From JBKBIP01 sp046297495 (GTDB lineage Bacteria > Planctomycetota > Planctomycetia > Gemmatales > Gemmataceae): a stretch of 64,000 nucleotides of DNA. Position numbers and translations under genes: made by a program. Shown here one piece after another: positions 51,104 to 60,347 of the stretch (positions are counted from its first letter, which is position 1; every line of letters starts with the position of its first letter). The notes under the pieces were generated by a model. That model made no database searches and was not told where the DNA came from. It worked only from the letters and a program-made list of their open reading frames with translations. The DNA lies in the NCBI GenBank assembly GCA_046297495.1, contig JBKBIP010000018.1, positions 1 to 64,000 on the forward strand. Direction: 5' to 3'.

Positions 51104-53092
51104 TTACCGGGGCGCGTAGATGATGTCCGTGGGGATTTCTTGCATCTCGCTATAGCCGCGCTTGACACAAGTGAGATTGTCTTGCACGACGCGCTCGCCT
51201 CGTTTGCCGAAGTATTTACGCAGCGCTTTTTCCACGCCGGCATAGACCTGTTCGTCGGACATGTCACTCTCGCGCGCATAGGGAGTGAGCTTGAGAAACG
51301 CACCGAGCAGCACGATTCCCTGCATGCGCATCTGCAAGTCGGCCACTGAGGCCACCTCCCGCGCGATTTTCACCATGTCACAGAAAAAGACGCGAATCTT
51401 CTTCTCGCGGATGGCCCGGCGGTTCTCCTCAGGAATGCGCTTCCAGACATCCAGCGGATCGGTGTACGGCGACTGCATGAAGATGGCGCCCCCCGCGACC
51501 AACCCATGCAGTGTCAAGGGGCTGAGAATCGCGGTGGGGTCGTTAATGCACAGCAGGTCCACGTGTTCCAATTCGCTGTGCATCATGATGTGCGAGTCGG
51601 CAATGGTTAGATAGTAAGTGGTCGGCAAGCCCTTCTTTTCCGAGCCGTACTTGGGATAAGCCTGCACGTCCTTGCCGAAGACGTCCCCGGCAATGGTGGC
51701 GATGACCTTGTTGGTTGTCACCGAGCCGAAGCCGCCGACGGAGTGGCCACGCATCGAGAAGCCTCCCGGCGGCCGCAAATCTGGGTCTTCGGGACGCTTC
51801 AGCGCCAGGGCGTGATCAATGCCGACGCAGAAGAAATCGGGGCCTTGGTGGATCATGTTGTGGAAGGCGGCGATGACATCGCCGGGGCGCACGTCGCGGC
51901 TGCCCAAGCCCGCGGCGGCGCTGTAAATGCGCGGCACCCGCTCGATACGGTCCTGACCGTTCTGGCCCGTGACGGCATCGCAGAAGGCCGCCTTGATCTC
52001 GCGTGTCAAGTGATTGCCTGCCAGGGACAAAGGATCATCCATCCGCTCAAAGACAGTAAAAGCCTTGCAATGTTGCAAGGCTTTGACAATTTGACGAGCA
52101 GGAAACGGCCGGAAGACGAATACCGTCAAGCAGCCAGCGGCGATCCCTTGGTTGCGCAAGTAATCAACGGTCGCCTTGGCCGTCTCCATGTAGCAGCCCA
52201 TGCCAACGATAATGTACTCGGCATCCTCGCAACGGTATGGTTCCAGGAAATCATAGCGCCGGCCAGTCTTACGATAGAATTCCTCGAAGCATTCTTCCAA
52301 GATGCCTTCCATGCGGTCGTAATACCAGCGCTGGGCGATCTTCCCCTTCATGTATGAATCTTGATTCTGAACCACGCCAGACATCATGGGATTGGCGGGG
52401 TCCATCAGATTGATGAGTTTCTCGGCGGGGCTGCCGATGTATTCCTTCATGAAAGCAGGTTCGGGCAGGCGCACCGATTCGACGGTGTGCGTCGTGAGGA
52501 AGCCATCTTGCACGTTGAAGAACGGCGTATAAGAGGCTTCGGCGGCGCGGCGCGCAATCAGGCAGAAATCACCGGCCTCTTGCGCATTGCGCGCGAACAA
52601 CATACCCCAGCCGCAATCCGCGACCGACATGACATCATCATGGCCAGCATGGACGTTCAGCCCTTGGCTAGTCAGCGCCCGAGCACCGATGTTCATGACC
52701 ACCGGCAGACGCTTGCCGGAGATGGTGTACAGCACCTCCTTCATCAGCACCAACCCTTGGCCGGAGGTGAAATTCGTGACGCGACCGCCGGCCACCGCGA
52801 ATCCTTCACAGACCGTCGCGGCCGAGTGTTCGCTTTCCGGCTCGAAAAATAGTAGCGGATCGCCCCACAAGTTGCGCTGGCCGTTCATCACGGCGGCGTT
52901 GAAACCGCCCCCCATGGTCGTCGAACTGGTGATGGGATAAGCCCCAGCAGCTTGGGCCACATGAATCTCCACATGCACGACGGCCTCGGCGCCGTCACAG
53001 GTGGTCGGAATCCCTGGGTATTCGAACTTCGGTTCATCCACTTTCTCCAAGGATTGGGGAATGCGGGGGACCGTTCCGATAACTGTGCTCAT
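51104..53092 (-). CDS. PFOR polypeptide 1: pyrimidine-binding and gamma domains
   Basis: A 662-residue protein equivalent to the N-terminal half of pyruvate:ferredoxin oxidoreductase. The first 250 residues form the TPP pyrimidine-binding domain (VVHVEIHVAQAAGAYPITSS, MNGQRNLWGD, TSGQGLVLMKEVLY, GLNVHAGHDDVMSV). A middle domain follows (YIIVGMGCYMETAKATVDYLR, VFVFRPFPARQIVKAL), and the gamma-type domain is at the end (MRGHSVGGFGSVTTNKVIATI, AYPKYGSEKKGLPTTYYLTIADSHI). No ferredoxin domain is present; it is on the partner polypeptide. The order of domains is the one in single-chain PFOR. Single-chain enzymes are about 1170 residues, and the two chains here total 1210. Confidence 0.9.
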   Translation of the reverse strand: MSTVIGTVPRIPQSLEKVDEPKFEYPGIPTTCDGAEAVVHVEIHVAQAAGAYPITSSTTMGGGFNAAVMNGQRNLWGDPLLFFEPESEHSAATVCEGFAVAGGRVTNFTSGQGLVLMKEVLYTISGKRLPVVMNIGARALTSQGLNVHAGHDDVMSVADCGWGMLFARNAQEAGDFCLIARRAAEASYTPFFNVQDGFLTTHTVESVRLPEPAFMKEYIGSPAEKLINLMDPANPMMSGVVQNQDSYMKGKIAQRWYYDRMEGILEECFEEFYRKTGRRYDFLEPYRCEDAEYIIVGMGCYMETAKATVDYLRNQGIAAGCLTVFVFRPFPARQIVKALQHCKAFTVFERMDDPLSLAGNHLTREIKAAFCDAVTGQNGQDRIERVPRIYSAAAGLGSRDVRPGDVIAAFHNMIHQGPDFFCVGIDHALALKRPEDPDLRPPGGFSMRGHSVGGFGSVTTNKVIATIAGDVFGKDVQAYPKYGSEKKGLPTTYYLTIADSHIMMHSELEHVDLLCINDPTAILSPLTLHGLVAGGAIFMQSPYTDPLDVWKRIPEENRRAIREKKIRVFFCDMVKIAREVASVADLQMRMQGIVLLGAFLKLTPYARESDMSDEQVYAGVEKALRKYFGKRGERVVQDNLTCVKRGYSEMQEIPTDIIYAPR

Positions 53093-54025
53093 GTATCCTC
53101 TCTTTCTCAGAAGATCCTTTTCGAATCAGCGCTTTCGAACAAGAGCGAGATTTGGTGATTGCGTTCCTTCGCTTTCTAACTCCCGTGATACTAATACCTA
53201 TCTTAGCGACTGTCAAGGAGATACCTAGAGGGGATGGGGAACTCCGTATGAAGATCGACGGAAGATCAACTTCGAGGGGGGGACAAACGGTGGGCAACTC
53301 GATTACTGGTCGTCGTATGTCCAGATGTTGGGTGGCTCCACTCGCTGCCGTTCTTACCCATGTGAGGTGGGTTGAGCAAATGCGCCCGAATCGGCGAACC
53401 GGGCAAAATAACCATGAAACCATAGACTTCACAACAGGATGTTTATTGGTCCGTTGATTCGCGATTGACACAAACTAATCAATTCCGTCTAGGTGCTATT
53501 GTCCGAACTTGAACCACCGCCTGCCCTTGCAGCAAGTCTGCTCAATTGTTGAGCAAAGCACGCGGTCGTCAGCAGAAAAAATTAGGACGAAAGACTTTTT
53601 CCATCTCGCTTTGGCACAAGACCTTGCCACTAAAAAAATGTAATTGTCGGAAAATTGGTACTTGACTTGCCCATGAGGGATTGTGATGATTTTCTACATA
53701 GGTTCTATGGAGAGAACGCCACCTGAGATTGCACCATGAAGAAGTGGAATGGTTCCACCAAGGTCAGTAACCCCACCTATGACTGGCGTTATCGTCTCCG
53801 TGCATGGAGACACACTCTATTTTCGTCAAATTTTCTCGACCAGTTTGAGGCAGTTTCACACGTATTTGTCTCAATCTGGTCGCTAGGGGCCAGGGAGTGG
53901 ACCGCATCGCCGCCACCCGGCCAGGATGGATTCGATACCCGGAGGCTTGTCGATCACGTTTTTTTCCACAAACTCTACAACATGGGAACCCGCTTCCGCG
54001 ATCACCTACAGGAGTATTGATCGTC
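53093..54025. other. 933-base gap, promoters in both directions
   Basis: The longest gap in the window, divergent between PFOR and the GT4 gene. It holds a perfect small palindrome TGCTCAATTGTTGAGCA (53539-53555) that could be an operator, a -35-like TTGACT near 53671, and AT-rich tracts. A 94-codon open frame (53736-54020) ends six bases before the first GT4 start codon; it has no ribosome binding site and no family likeness, so it is not called as a gene. No RNA gene was recognised. Confidence 0.5.
53539..53555. promoter_or_regulatory. Small perfect palindrome, possible operator
   Basis: TGCTCAA-TTG-TTGAGCA has perfect seven-base arms and lies in the PFOR/GT4 divergent region. The symmetry is that of a dimeric regulator's site. 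No cognate regulator can be named. Confidence 0.35.
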
Positions 54026-55189
54026 ATGCGTATCGCGTTGTTTTCTTGGGAGTCCCTGCACTCGATCCCCGTGGGAGGCGTCGGCGTGCATGTGACCGAA
54101 TTGGCGGCCGCGTTGGAACGGCGCGGCCACGACGTGCATGTCTTCACAAGGATTGGACAGGGGCAATCCCCCTACGAACGCATCCACGGCGTCCATTATT
54201 ATCGGTGCGCCTTTCAGTTGCACTCCAATTTCGTCGATGAGATCAACAATATGTGCCGTTCGTTTGTCCATACGTTCTTCTCCGTGGAAGACACGATCGG
54301 CCGCTTCGACATCATCCACGCCCATGATTGGCTGGCCTCCAACGCGGTGATCTGGATCAAGCAAGGGCGACATCATCCCGCCGTGCTGACCATGCACTCC
54401 ACGGAATACGGTCGCAACGGCAATCGCTTCTTCCAAGGGCAATCCATCCGCGTTCACGATCATGAGCGGCACGGCACTTACTGTGCGGATCGGGTCATCA
54501 CTGTGTCGAATCAGCTCAAGGAAGAAATCAAGTGGCTGTACCAAGTGCCGGACCATAAGGTTCATGTTGTGTACAATGGCGTGAATGCCCACGCTTTCGA
54601 TTACGACATCGATGCCGGCGACGTGAAGCGCCGTTACCAAATCGGGCCGCTAGACCCCACGGTCCTGTTCGTGGGGCGCATGGTGGTGCAGAAAGGGCCG
54701 GATATTTTAGTGCGTGCCATGCCGCATGTGTTGCGATATTATCCGCACGCCAAATTCGTCTTTGCGGGTGACGGCCACATGCGCAATGAAGTGTACGGTT
54801 TGGCGAATCAAATGCGCGTCGGGCACGCCATTCGCATGTTGGGAGACCGTCGCGGCAAGGAGCTGTTGGATTTGTTCAAAGCCTGTGACATCGTGGCGGT
54901 GCCCAGCCGGAATGAACCGTTCGGCATCGTGATACTGGAAGGTTGGAGCGCCTATAAGCCGGTCGTCAGCACGAAACGGGGCGGCCCAGCGGAATTCGTC
55001 TGGCACGAGATCAATGGACTACAAGTTGAGGACACGCCCGATTCCGTGGCATGGGGTTTAGGTACCTTGCTGGCCGACCACAATCGCTGTCGCTGGATGG
55101 GCCGCAATGGCCGCGCGGCGGTGGATGCCGCGTTCAGCTGGGATTGCATTGCTGCCCAGGCTGAGGAAGTCTATGCCAGCGTCGCCTAA
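54026..55189 (+). CDS. GT4 glycosyltransferase with intact catalytic residues
   Basis: A 387-residue GT-B glycosyltransferase of family GT4. The N-terminal acceptor domain starts RIALFSWESLHSIPVGGVGVHV. The C-terminal donor domain has GRMVVQKGPD, with phosphate-binding Arg218 and Lys223, and the E-x7-E pair in NEPFGIVILEG (Glu297 and Glu305). The nearest functional relatives suggested by context are glycogen or alpha-glucan synthases. The ATG at 54026 has AGGAG upstream; an earlier in-frame start would add 43 unlikely residues. It is the first of four genes ending in a GH57 branching enzyme, with spacings of 54, 70 and 136 bases. Confidence 0.92.
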   Translation: MRIALFSWESLHSIPVGGVGVHVTELAAALERRGHDVHVFTRIGQGQSPYERIHGVHYYRCAFQLHSNFVDEINNMCRSFVHTFFSVEDTIGRFDIIHAHDWLASNAVIWIKQGRHHPAVLTMHSTEYGRNGNRFFQGQSIRVHDHERHGTYCADRVITVSNQLKEEIKWLYQVPDHKVHVVYNGVNAHAFDYDIDAGDVKRRYQIGPLDPTVLFVGRMVVQKGPDILVRAMPHVLRYYPHAKFVFAGDGHMRNEVYGLANQMRVGHAIRMLGDRRGKELLDLFKACDIVAVPSRNEPFGIVILEGWSAYKPVVSTKRGGPAEFVWHEINGLQVEDTPDSVAWGLGTLLADHNRCRWMGRNGRAAVDAAFSWDCIAAQAEEVYASVA

Positions 55190-55243
55190 CCACGCCCGCG
55201 ACGTGCTCCAATAGGGATTCATTGGAACCAGCACCAGGAAGTT

Positions 55244-57085
55244 ATGAATACCTCGACATCGGCTCTGGATGAACGGATCACGCCCACTCTGCCATCGCCA
55301 AGCACGGCTTACGTGGGTCGAACGGAAGGACTCAACGGGACGACGCCCCATCGCCCCGTGGAGCCGCTGCCCCCCGATCAACTCCGGTCCGTGGCTTGGG
55401 CCATCGGCTCGGAACGTCCGCTCGACCAATTCATTCCGTTGCACAGTCACATCGGCTTGGCGATGGTTCACCCCTATCAAGGGTTCGTGCATTGGCGCAT
55501 CAAACAGGAATGGATCGACACCACGGCGCGCCACAAAGGGGACGCCTGGCATCACTGCCGGTTGATCGTGCGGTTATACGATGTCTCTTATGTGGAGTTC
55601 AACGGACTGAATGCCCACTCCATCACGGATATTGATGTGCCAGCGATTTGCGGCTACATGTTCTTCCAGCTGGCACGGCCCGGCACTTGGCAATTGGCTG
55701 AAGTGGGTTTCCTGCTTCGCAATGGCGAGTTCCTGCCCGCCGCCCGGTCGCAAACCGTTCCGTTTGCTCCCGACGCGGTATCCGGGCGTGGCGACCATGC
55801 CGCCCTGCTGGTCGATGAATCGGGCCACGTCGAGGAAGTCGGCAATTTGTGGGAGCAGGACAAAATTTTGGAAGAACGTCGCCGGCCCAAAGTACGTTCG
55901 GGTTTGACCATCGCCACCTTCGCCATGGAATCGCTCGCCACCGGCTATGACGGTATCCTGCCACGGTTCGTCACCGAATTGGCGCAGGCGCAGGCGCAGC
56001 ACGGCCATCGAGTGCATGTCTTCGTGCCGCAATCTCCCGGCTTCACGGACTCGCGTGAAGTTCAGGGAGTGCATTACCACCCTCTGCCCGTTCCTCGGAA
56101 CGATTCCCCCCTGGACATTGCCTTGAATTACGCCCGTTCCGCCGAGCAGGTCTTGTTGCAATTCCCACCTTTCGACCTGTATCACGTTCATGAGTGGATC
56201 ACCGGATTGGCGCCGTGGATCGGCACCCGGCCGACCGTGCTGTCGCTCAGTTCCATTGAATCGGTGCGCCGTAACGGAGCGGCGCCGACCCCCTTATCGA
56301 TGGAAATTCAGAAGATTGAGCGTCAATTAGCTCATGCCGCCGACTTGTTACTCACTCCCGATTGGTTGCGTGAGCGTGCCATCGCCGAATTGGCCATCGA
56401 TGAGGCTCACGTCCACTCCTTCCCCATGGACGCCCGCTTGCCCAACGAATGGGAACGCCCCTTGGACTATGGCCAGATCAAGAAAGACATCGGCTTCGGC
56501 CCGTTGGATCGGTTGTTGCTGTTCGTTGGTCCTCTCGAATATGCCGCCGGAGTCGATTTGCTGCTGGAAGCTTTGCCGGTGGTCCTGCGCCGCGCGCCGA
56601 ACGTGCGCTTGGCCTTCGCGGGTCAAGGGAGTATGCACGGCACTTTGGAGCACCGCATGCACCAATTGGGGATCGGGTACGCAGTGCGTCTGTTGGGACA
56701 TGTCGATCGGGGCTGGCTCAGCTGTCTAATGCGTGCTAGCGAGGCAGTCGTGTTGCCTTCTCGTCAACGTGTTCCCTTCGATGACGCGGTGGTGGACTTG
56801 GCACGTAAGGCAAGCCGTGCCGTGGTGACAACGCACGGCGGCCCGGCCTATTTGATTCAACACGAGGAGAACGGGTTAGTGACTTACGATAACCCTGGCT
56901 CCATGGTTTGGGCCTTGGATCGCATCTTGAGCGATCCACACCACACCGAACGCATGGGACAAGCCGCTCGGCGCAGCGAGACCACCATGCCGTGTTGGGG
57001 TGAAGTGGCCCGGTTGTATTTTGAGCTGTGCGCCGGTCGCTTTCCCGAATTGAACGAATCGCGCGGCCGCGCTCCAGGCTCCTAA
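55244..57085 (+). CDS. DUF4912 domain plus degenerate GT4 domain
   Basis: A 613-residue protein. Residues about 48-176 resemble the DUF4912 carbohydrate-binding-like domain (HWRIKQEW, RLIVRLYDVSYVEFNG, VPAICGYMFFQLARPGTW, LLRNGEFLPAARSQTV). Residues from about 220 on are a GT4 fold clearly related to the first gene: LTIATFAMESLATGYDGI, SIESVRRNG, LLLFVGPLEYAAG, VVLPSRQRVPFDDAVVDLAR. The phosphate-binding Arg and Lys of the first gene are Pro and Ala here, and the E-x7-E pair is lost (Arg/Val and Asp). It is therefore unlikely to transfer sugar by itself. It may bind glucan or partner the first protein. Confidence 0.82.
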   Translation: MNTSTSALDERITPTLPSPSTAYVGRTEGLNGTTPHRPVEPLPPDQLRSVAWAIGSERPLDQFIPLHSHIGLAMVHPYQGFVHWRIKQEWIDTTARHKGDAWHHCRLIVRLYDVSYVEFNGLNAHSITDIDVPAICGYMFFQLARPGTWQLAEVGFLLRNGEFLPAARSQTVPFAPDAVSGRGDHAALLVDESGHVEEVGNLWEQDKILEERRRPKVRSGLTIATFAMESLATGYDGILPRFVTELAQAQAQHGHRVHVFVPQSPGFTDSREVQGVHYHPLPVPRNDSPLDIALNYARSAEQVLLQFPPFDLYHVHEWITGLAPWIGTRPTVLSLSSIESVRRNGAAPTPLSMEIQKIERQLAHAADLLLTPDWLRERAIAELAIDEAHVHSFPMDARLPNEWERPLDYGQIKKDIGFGPLDRLLLFVGPLEYAAGVDLLLEALPVVLRRAPNVRLAFAGQGSMHGTLEHRMHQLGIGYAVRLLGHVDRGWLSCLMRASEAVVLPSRQRVPFDDAVVDLARKASRAVVTTHGGPAYLIQHEENGLVTYDNPGSMVWALDRILSDPHHTERMGQAARRSETTMPCWGEVARLYFELCAGRFPELNESRGRAPGS

Positions 57086-57155
57086 TATACGTCCTTGACT
57101 TTAATCCTCCCATTCATCCCGACGAACATCGCAAAGCACAAGGAGGGGAATCAGT

Positions 57156-58502
57156 ATGAATTCAATCACCACCACGGCGGCGGAAGAGCAAACTACTGCC
57201 GTTGCCGAGACTGCATCCGAAAAGCTGGAAAATGGCGCCAGTCAAGCCGTGAACCGCTCGCTGGCCAATGGCGGCGCCGTCCAAGTGATGCAGCGTCCCA
57301 TGTCAGCCCCTGTCAATCGGCTGCCAGAGCCGGACTACCGCGCGCCGACGCCGCCGATCCTGGCTTTGTGTTGCTTCCAGGAGCCGGACAGTATGCTCGG
57401 ACGCTATGTGAGCCAGCTTGCTTCGTGCTTGGCCGAGCGTAGCCAAGTGGAGGTCCACCTGTTCACCCGCCATCTTTTTGATGACTTGGCGCCGTGCGTG
57501 CATCACCATGCCGTCGGCGATCCACTGGAACCGAACCTTTTAGAGCAAGCTCGTATTTATGCCGAGCGTGTCCAGGAATTGTTCCGCCGCCAATTTCCCG
57601 AAGAGGGCCGAGCGGTCACGCTCTTGGGATTCGACTGGCAGACCGTCCCGGTCCTCACAGGATTGCAACCAGCGGGACTTCGCGCTGCTTGGCTGTCTCT
57701 GCACTCCATCGAATGGCAGCGCAGCGACATGAGCAATGAGTTAAGCCAGCACATCCTGGAACTGGAGCGGGTGGGCTTGCGTTCCGCCCAGCGCGTGTTG
57801 GTGGCGGATGAGACGGTCGCCAAGCTCGCGCGGGAATTGCTGCCGGAATGTGAGGAACGTGTCAGCGAATGGCGACAAGTGTTTCCTCTGTTGCAGCTGC
57901 CACCCAGAGAAGACTTGGATCACGGTGCGGTTAAGGCCCGTTTCAACATCGGCCCCATCGACCCCACCATTCTGTTCATCGGCGACATGGATGACCGACA
58001 TGGGCCAGACATCTTGATGAAGACGATGCCGACCTTGTTGCGGAACAATCCCCAGGTTCGGCTCATCCTGGTTGGCGACGGCCCGTTGCTTTGGCCCATG
58101 CGGGTCTATGCCCGGTATTTGCTGCTCGAACATGCCGTGCGCGTGGTCGGCCACCTGGAAGGTCAACCGTTGTTCGATCTCATCCAGGCCGCCAATGTCA
58201 TCGCCGTGCCCAGCCGCGAGAACACGGAGGATTGGCAAATCATGGCTGCTTGGTCCCTGAAACGTCCCGTTGTGACCACGCACACGATCGATTATGCGTT
58301 CTTGGAACACGAGCATAACTGTGTCCTGACCTATCCCCACGAAAACAGTTGCATTTGGGGCATCGAACGCTTGCTGTTCGATCCGCGCCTGGCCGAAGAG
58401 ATCGCCGCCAACGGTCATAAGCTGGCCCATCAGCGCGCGGGCTGGAACATCGTGGCCGCTCAGCTGGAAGAATTGCTGGGGGTCGCCGTGGCAACCACTT
58501 AG
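57156..58502 (+). CDS. Degenerate GT4-fold protein
   Basis: A 448-residue protein with a GT-B fold like the previous two. Relatedness is plain in LHSIEWQRSD, ILFIGDMDDRHGPDIL, LILVGDGPLLWPM and IAVPSRENTEDWQIMAAW. The donor-site Arg and Lys are Asp and His (GDMDDRHG), and both glutamates of E-x7-E are missing: Asn356 and Ala364 stand at the aligned places. The first 60 residues are a low-complexity lead. It probably acts as a binding or regulatory subunit. It starts 70 bases after the second gene, with AGGAGGGG upstream of the ATG. Confidence 0.82.
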   Translation: MNSITTTAAEEQTTAVAETASEKLENGASQAVNRSLANGGAVQVMQRPMSAPVNRLPEPDYRAPTPPILALCCFQEPDSMLGRYVSQLASCLAERSQVEVHLFTRHLFDDLAPCVHHHAVGDPLEPNLLEQARIYAERVQELFRRQFPEEGRAVTLLGFDWQTVPVLTGLQPAGLRAAWLSLHSIEWQRSDMSNELSQHILELERVGLRSAQRVLVADETVAKLARELLPECEERVSEWRQVFPLLQLPPREDLDHGAVKARFNIGPIDPTILFIGDMDDRHGPDILMKTMPTLLRNNPQVRLILVGDGPLLWPMRVYARYLLLEHAVRVVGHLEGQPLFDLIQAANVIAVPSRENTEDWQIMAAWSLKRPVVTTHTIDYAFLEHEHNCVLTYPHENSCIWGIERLLFDPRLAEEIAANGHKLAHQRAGWNIVAAQLEELLGVAVATT

Positions 58503-58549
58503 TACCAGAAGGTCAGAAGTCAGAGGTCAGAAATCGGAGATATGAGGAG

Positions 58550-58588
58550 GATTTATCGATTCACGCAGGTAGTGCGAACCGATGAATC
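58550..58588. repeat. Dispersed palindromic element before the GH57 gene
   Basis: GATTTATCGATTCACGCA (58550-58567) and TGCGAACCGATGAATC (58573-58588) pair imperfectly around a short loop. It lies between the third GT4-fold gene and the branching enzyme. Confidence 0.6.
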
Positions 58589-58638
58589 GCTGATCCGCGA
58601 CCAATGGGGAAAAGGTTTCACCCTGAGAGAACGCACCG

Positions 58639-60231
58639 ATGCCGAAGGGATATTTGCTGCTCGTCCTACACGCTCATTTGCCTTATGTACGTCACCCGGA
58701 ATTTGATCGGTTCCTGGAAGAACGCTGGTTCTTTGAGGCGGTGACGGAAACGTACATCCCGCTCATCAAATTCTTTGATCGCTTGCGCGATGAAGACGTC
58801 CCCTTTAAGTTGACGCTGTCCATCTCCCCGCCGCTGGCCAACATGTTGGAAGATCCGCTGCTCAGCAAGCGGACGTTGCGCCATCTGGATTTGCTCATCC
58901 AGCTGGCCGAGCGCGAGATGGAACGTACCCAGCATTGGCCGGACGTGCATTTCTTGTCGGGCATGTATCATCGCTTGTTCGTCGAGGCGCGGCAAACCTT
59001 CGTCGAACGCTGTCAGATGAAGTTGCTCAACGCCTTTCGGGAATATGCCGCGTCAGGGCACCTGGAATTGATGACGTGCGCTGGCACGCACGGCTACTTG
59101 CCGTTACTGAACGCGGAGCCATGCACGGTGCGAGCCCAAATCCTGACGGCGGTTCAGGAACACGAACGGATTTTCGGCCAACGTCCGCGCGGCATGTGGG
59201 TCCCCGAATGCGCCTTTTATCCCGGCTTGGATCAAGTTCTCGCGGCGGCTGGCATCCGCTATTTCTTCGTGGATGCGCACGGCATCGAACATGCCACCCC
59301 CAAGCCGCTCTTTGGCGTCACGGCGCCATTATACTGTCCATCTGGCGTCGCCGCCTTTGGCCGTCACCCTGCCACGTCCCGGCTGGTGTGGAGCAACAAG
59401 ATCGGCTACCCAGCGGATTACAACTATCGGGAATACTACCGCGACATCGGCTTCGATTTGGACGAGACCTATCTGGCTCCCTTCCAGTACGCCGAAGGCA
59501 TCCGCACGCATACCGGGATCAAGTATCACCGCATCACCGGTCCGACGCAGGACAAACATCTGTACAATCCCGAATGGGGCCGGGAGGCGGCGGAACGGCA
59601 CGCCCATGATTTCGCCAATCGCTGCCGCGATTTGGCCTATCACGCTGGCAGCCACATGCCATTCCCGTGCGTGCTCGTCTCCCCCTATGACGCCGAATTG
59701 TTCGGCCATTGGTGGTTTGAAGGGCCACAATGGATTTATTATCTCTTGCGCGAGTTGGGACGCTGGGGGGGAGACGTGGAGCTGGGAACGCCTAGCCAAT
59801 ACTTGTCCGCCTACCCGATTCAGCAGAAAGCCATGCCCGCCGCCAGCAGTTGGGGCCGCAACGGCTTCAACGAACATTGGGTCAATCCCAAGACCGATTG
59901 GATGTGGCGCCCCTTGCACGAGGCCGCCGTGCGCATGACCCAGACCGTTCAGCGCCACCGCGATTTATCTCCTGGCAGCTTAGAGGATCGCGCCTTACGC
60001 CAGGCTGGCCGCGAGTTGATGCTCGCCCAAAGCTCCGATTGGCCGTTCATCCTCACCAATGGCACCACCGAGGAATACGCCCGCCGCCGCTTCCACGATC
60101 ATTTGAATCGATTTCACGATCTAATCAATCGTTTAGACTGTCAGGCTATTGACTCGACTCGTCTGCAAGCCATCGAATACATGGATGCCATCTTCCCGAA
60201 ATTGGATTATCGGGTATTCGCGCCGGCTTAA
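58639..60231 (+). CDS. GH57 family 1,4-alpha-glucan branching enzyme
   Basis: A 530-residue (beta/alpha)7 enzyme of glycoside hydrolase family 57, DUF1957 subgroup, that cuts an alpha-1,4-glucan and rejoins it with an alpha-1,6 branch. It begins LLLVLHAHLPYVRHPEF. The catalytic pair is visible: Glu190 in MWVPECAFYPGLD (nucleophile) and Asp351 in VSPYDAELFGHWWFEG (acid/base). CAGTHGYLP and HAHDFANRCRD are further family blocks. The length is that of the bacterial and archaeal branching enzymes (about 520-530). It is the last gene of the GT4 cluster and is followed by a perfect terminator. Confidence 0.92.
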   Translation: MPKGYLLLVLHAHLPYVRHPEFDRFLEERWFFEAVTETYIPLIKFFDRLRDEDVPFKLTLSISPPLANMLEDPLLSKRTLRHLDLLIQLAEREMERTQHWPDVHFLSGMYHRLFVEARQTFVERCQMKLLNAFREYAASGHLELMTCAGTHGYLPLLNAEPCTVRAQILTAVQEHERIFGQRPRGMWVPECAFYPGLDQVLAAAGIRYFFVDAHGIEHATPKPLFGVTAPLYCPSGVAAFGRHPATSRLVWSNKIGYPADYNYREYYRDIGFDLDETYLAPFQYAEGIRTHTGIKYHRITGPTQDKHLYNPEWGREAAERHAHDFANRCRDLAYHAGSHMPFPCVLVSPYDAELFGHWWFEGPQWIYYLLRELGRWGGDVELGTPSQYLSAYPIQQKAMPAASSWGRNGFNEHWVNPKTDWMWRPLHEAAVRMTQTVQRHRDLSPGSLEDRALRQAGRELMLAQSSDWPFILTNGTTEEYARRRFHDHLNRFHDLINRLDCQAIDSTRLQAIEYMDAIFPKLDYRVFAPA

Positions 60232-60262
60232 GAAAGGAGTCGCCAACGCTTCAAGGAGGAAC

Positions 60263-60302
60263 AAGAACCTCGTTTTCCCCGCGAAAACGAGGTTCTTTTT
60301 TT
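60263..60302 (+). terminator. Intrinsic terminator of the GT4/GH57 cluster
   Basis: AAGAACCTCGTTTTC (60263-60277) and GAAAACGAGGTTCTT (60283-60297) form a perfect 15-base-pair stem with a five-base loop, followed by further T residues. It is 31 bases after the GH57 stop and lies before the convergent nucleoside hydrolase gene. Confidence 0.9.
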
Positions 60303-60347
60303 GGGTTTCGGCTTGTTTGCGGGTGGCCAGGGTCGGGGAGAGAAGCA

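Noticed and set aside
53736..54020. 94-codon frame just before the first GT4 gene
   Set aside because: It has no ribosome binding site, no domain and atypical composition (Trp- and Arg-rich). It probably reflects the leader.
58510..58536. Short tandem GTCAGA repeats after the third GT4-fold gene
   Set aside because: Three imperfect six- to nine-base units (GGTCAGAAGTCAGAGGTCAG) fit chance slippage and show no function.
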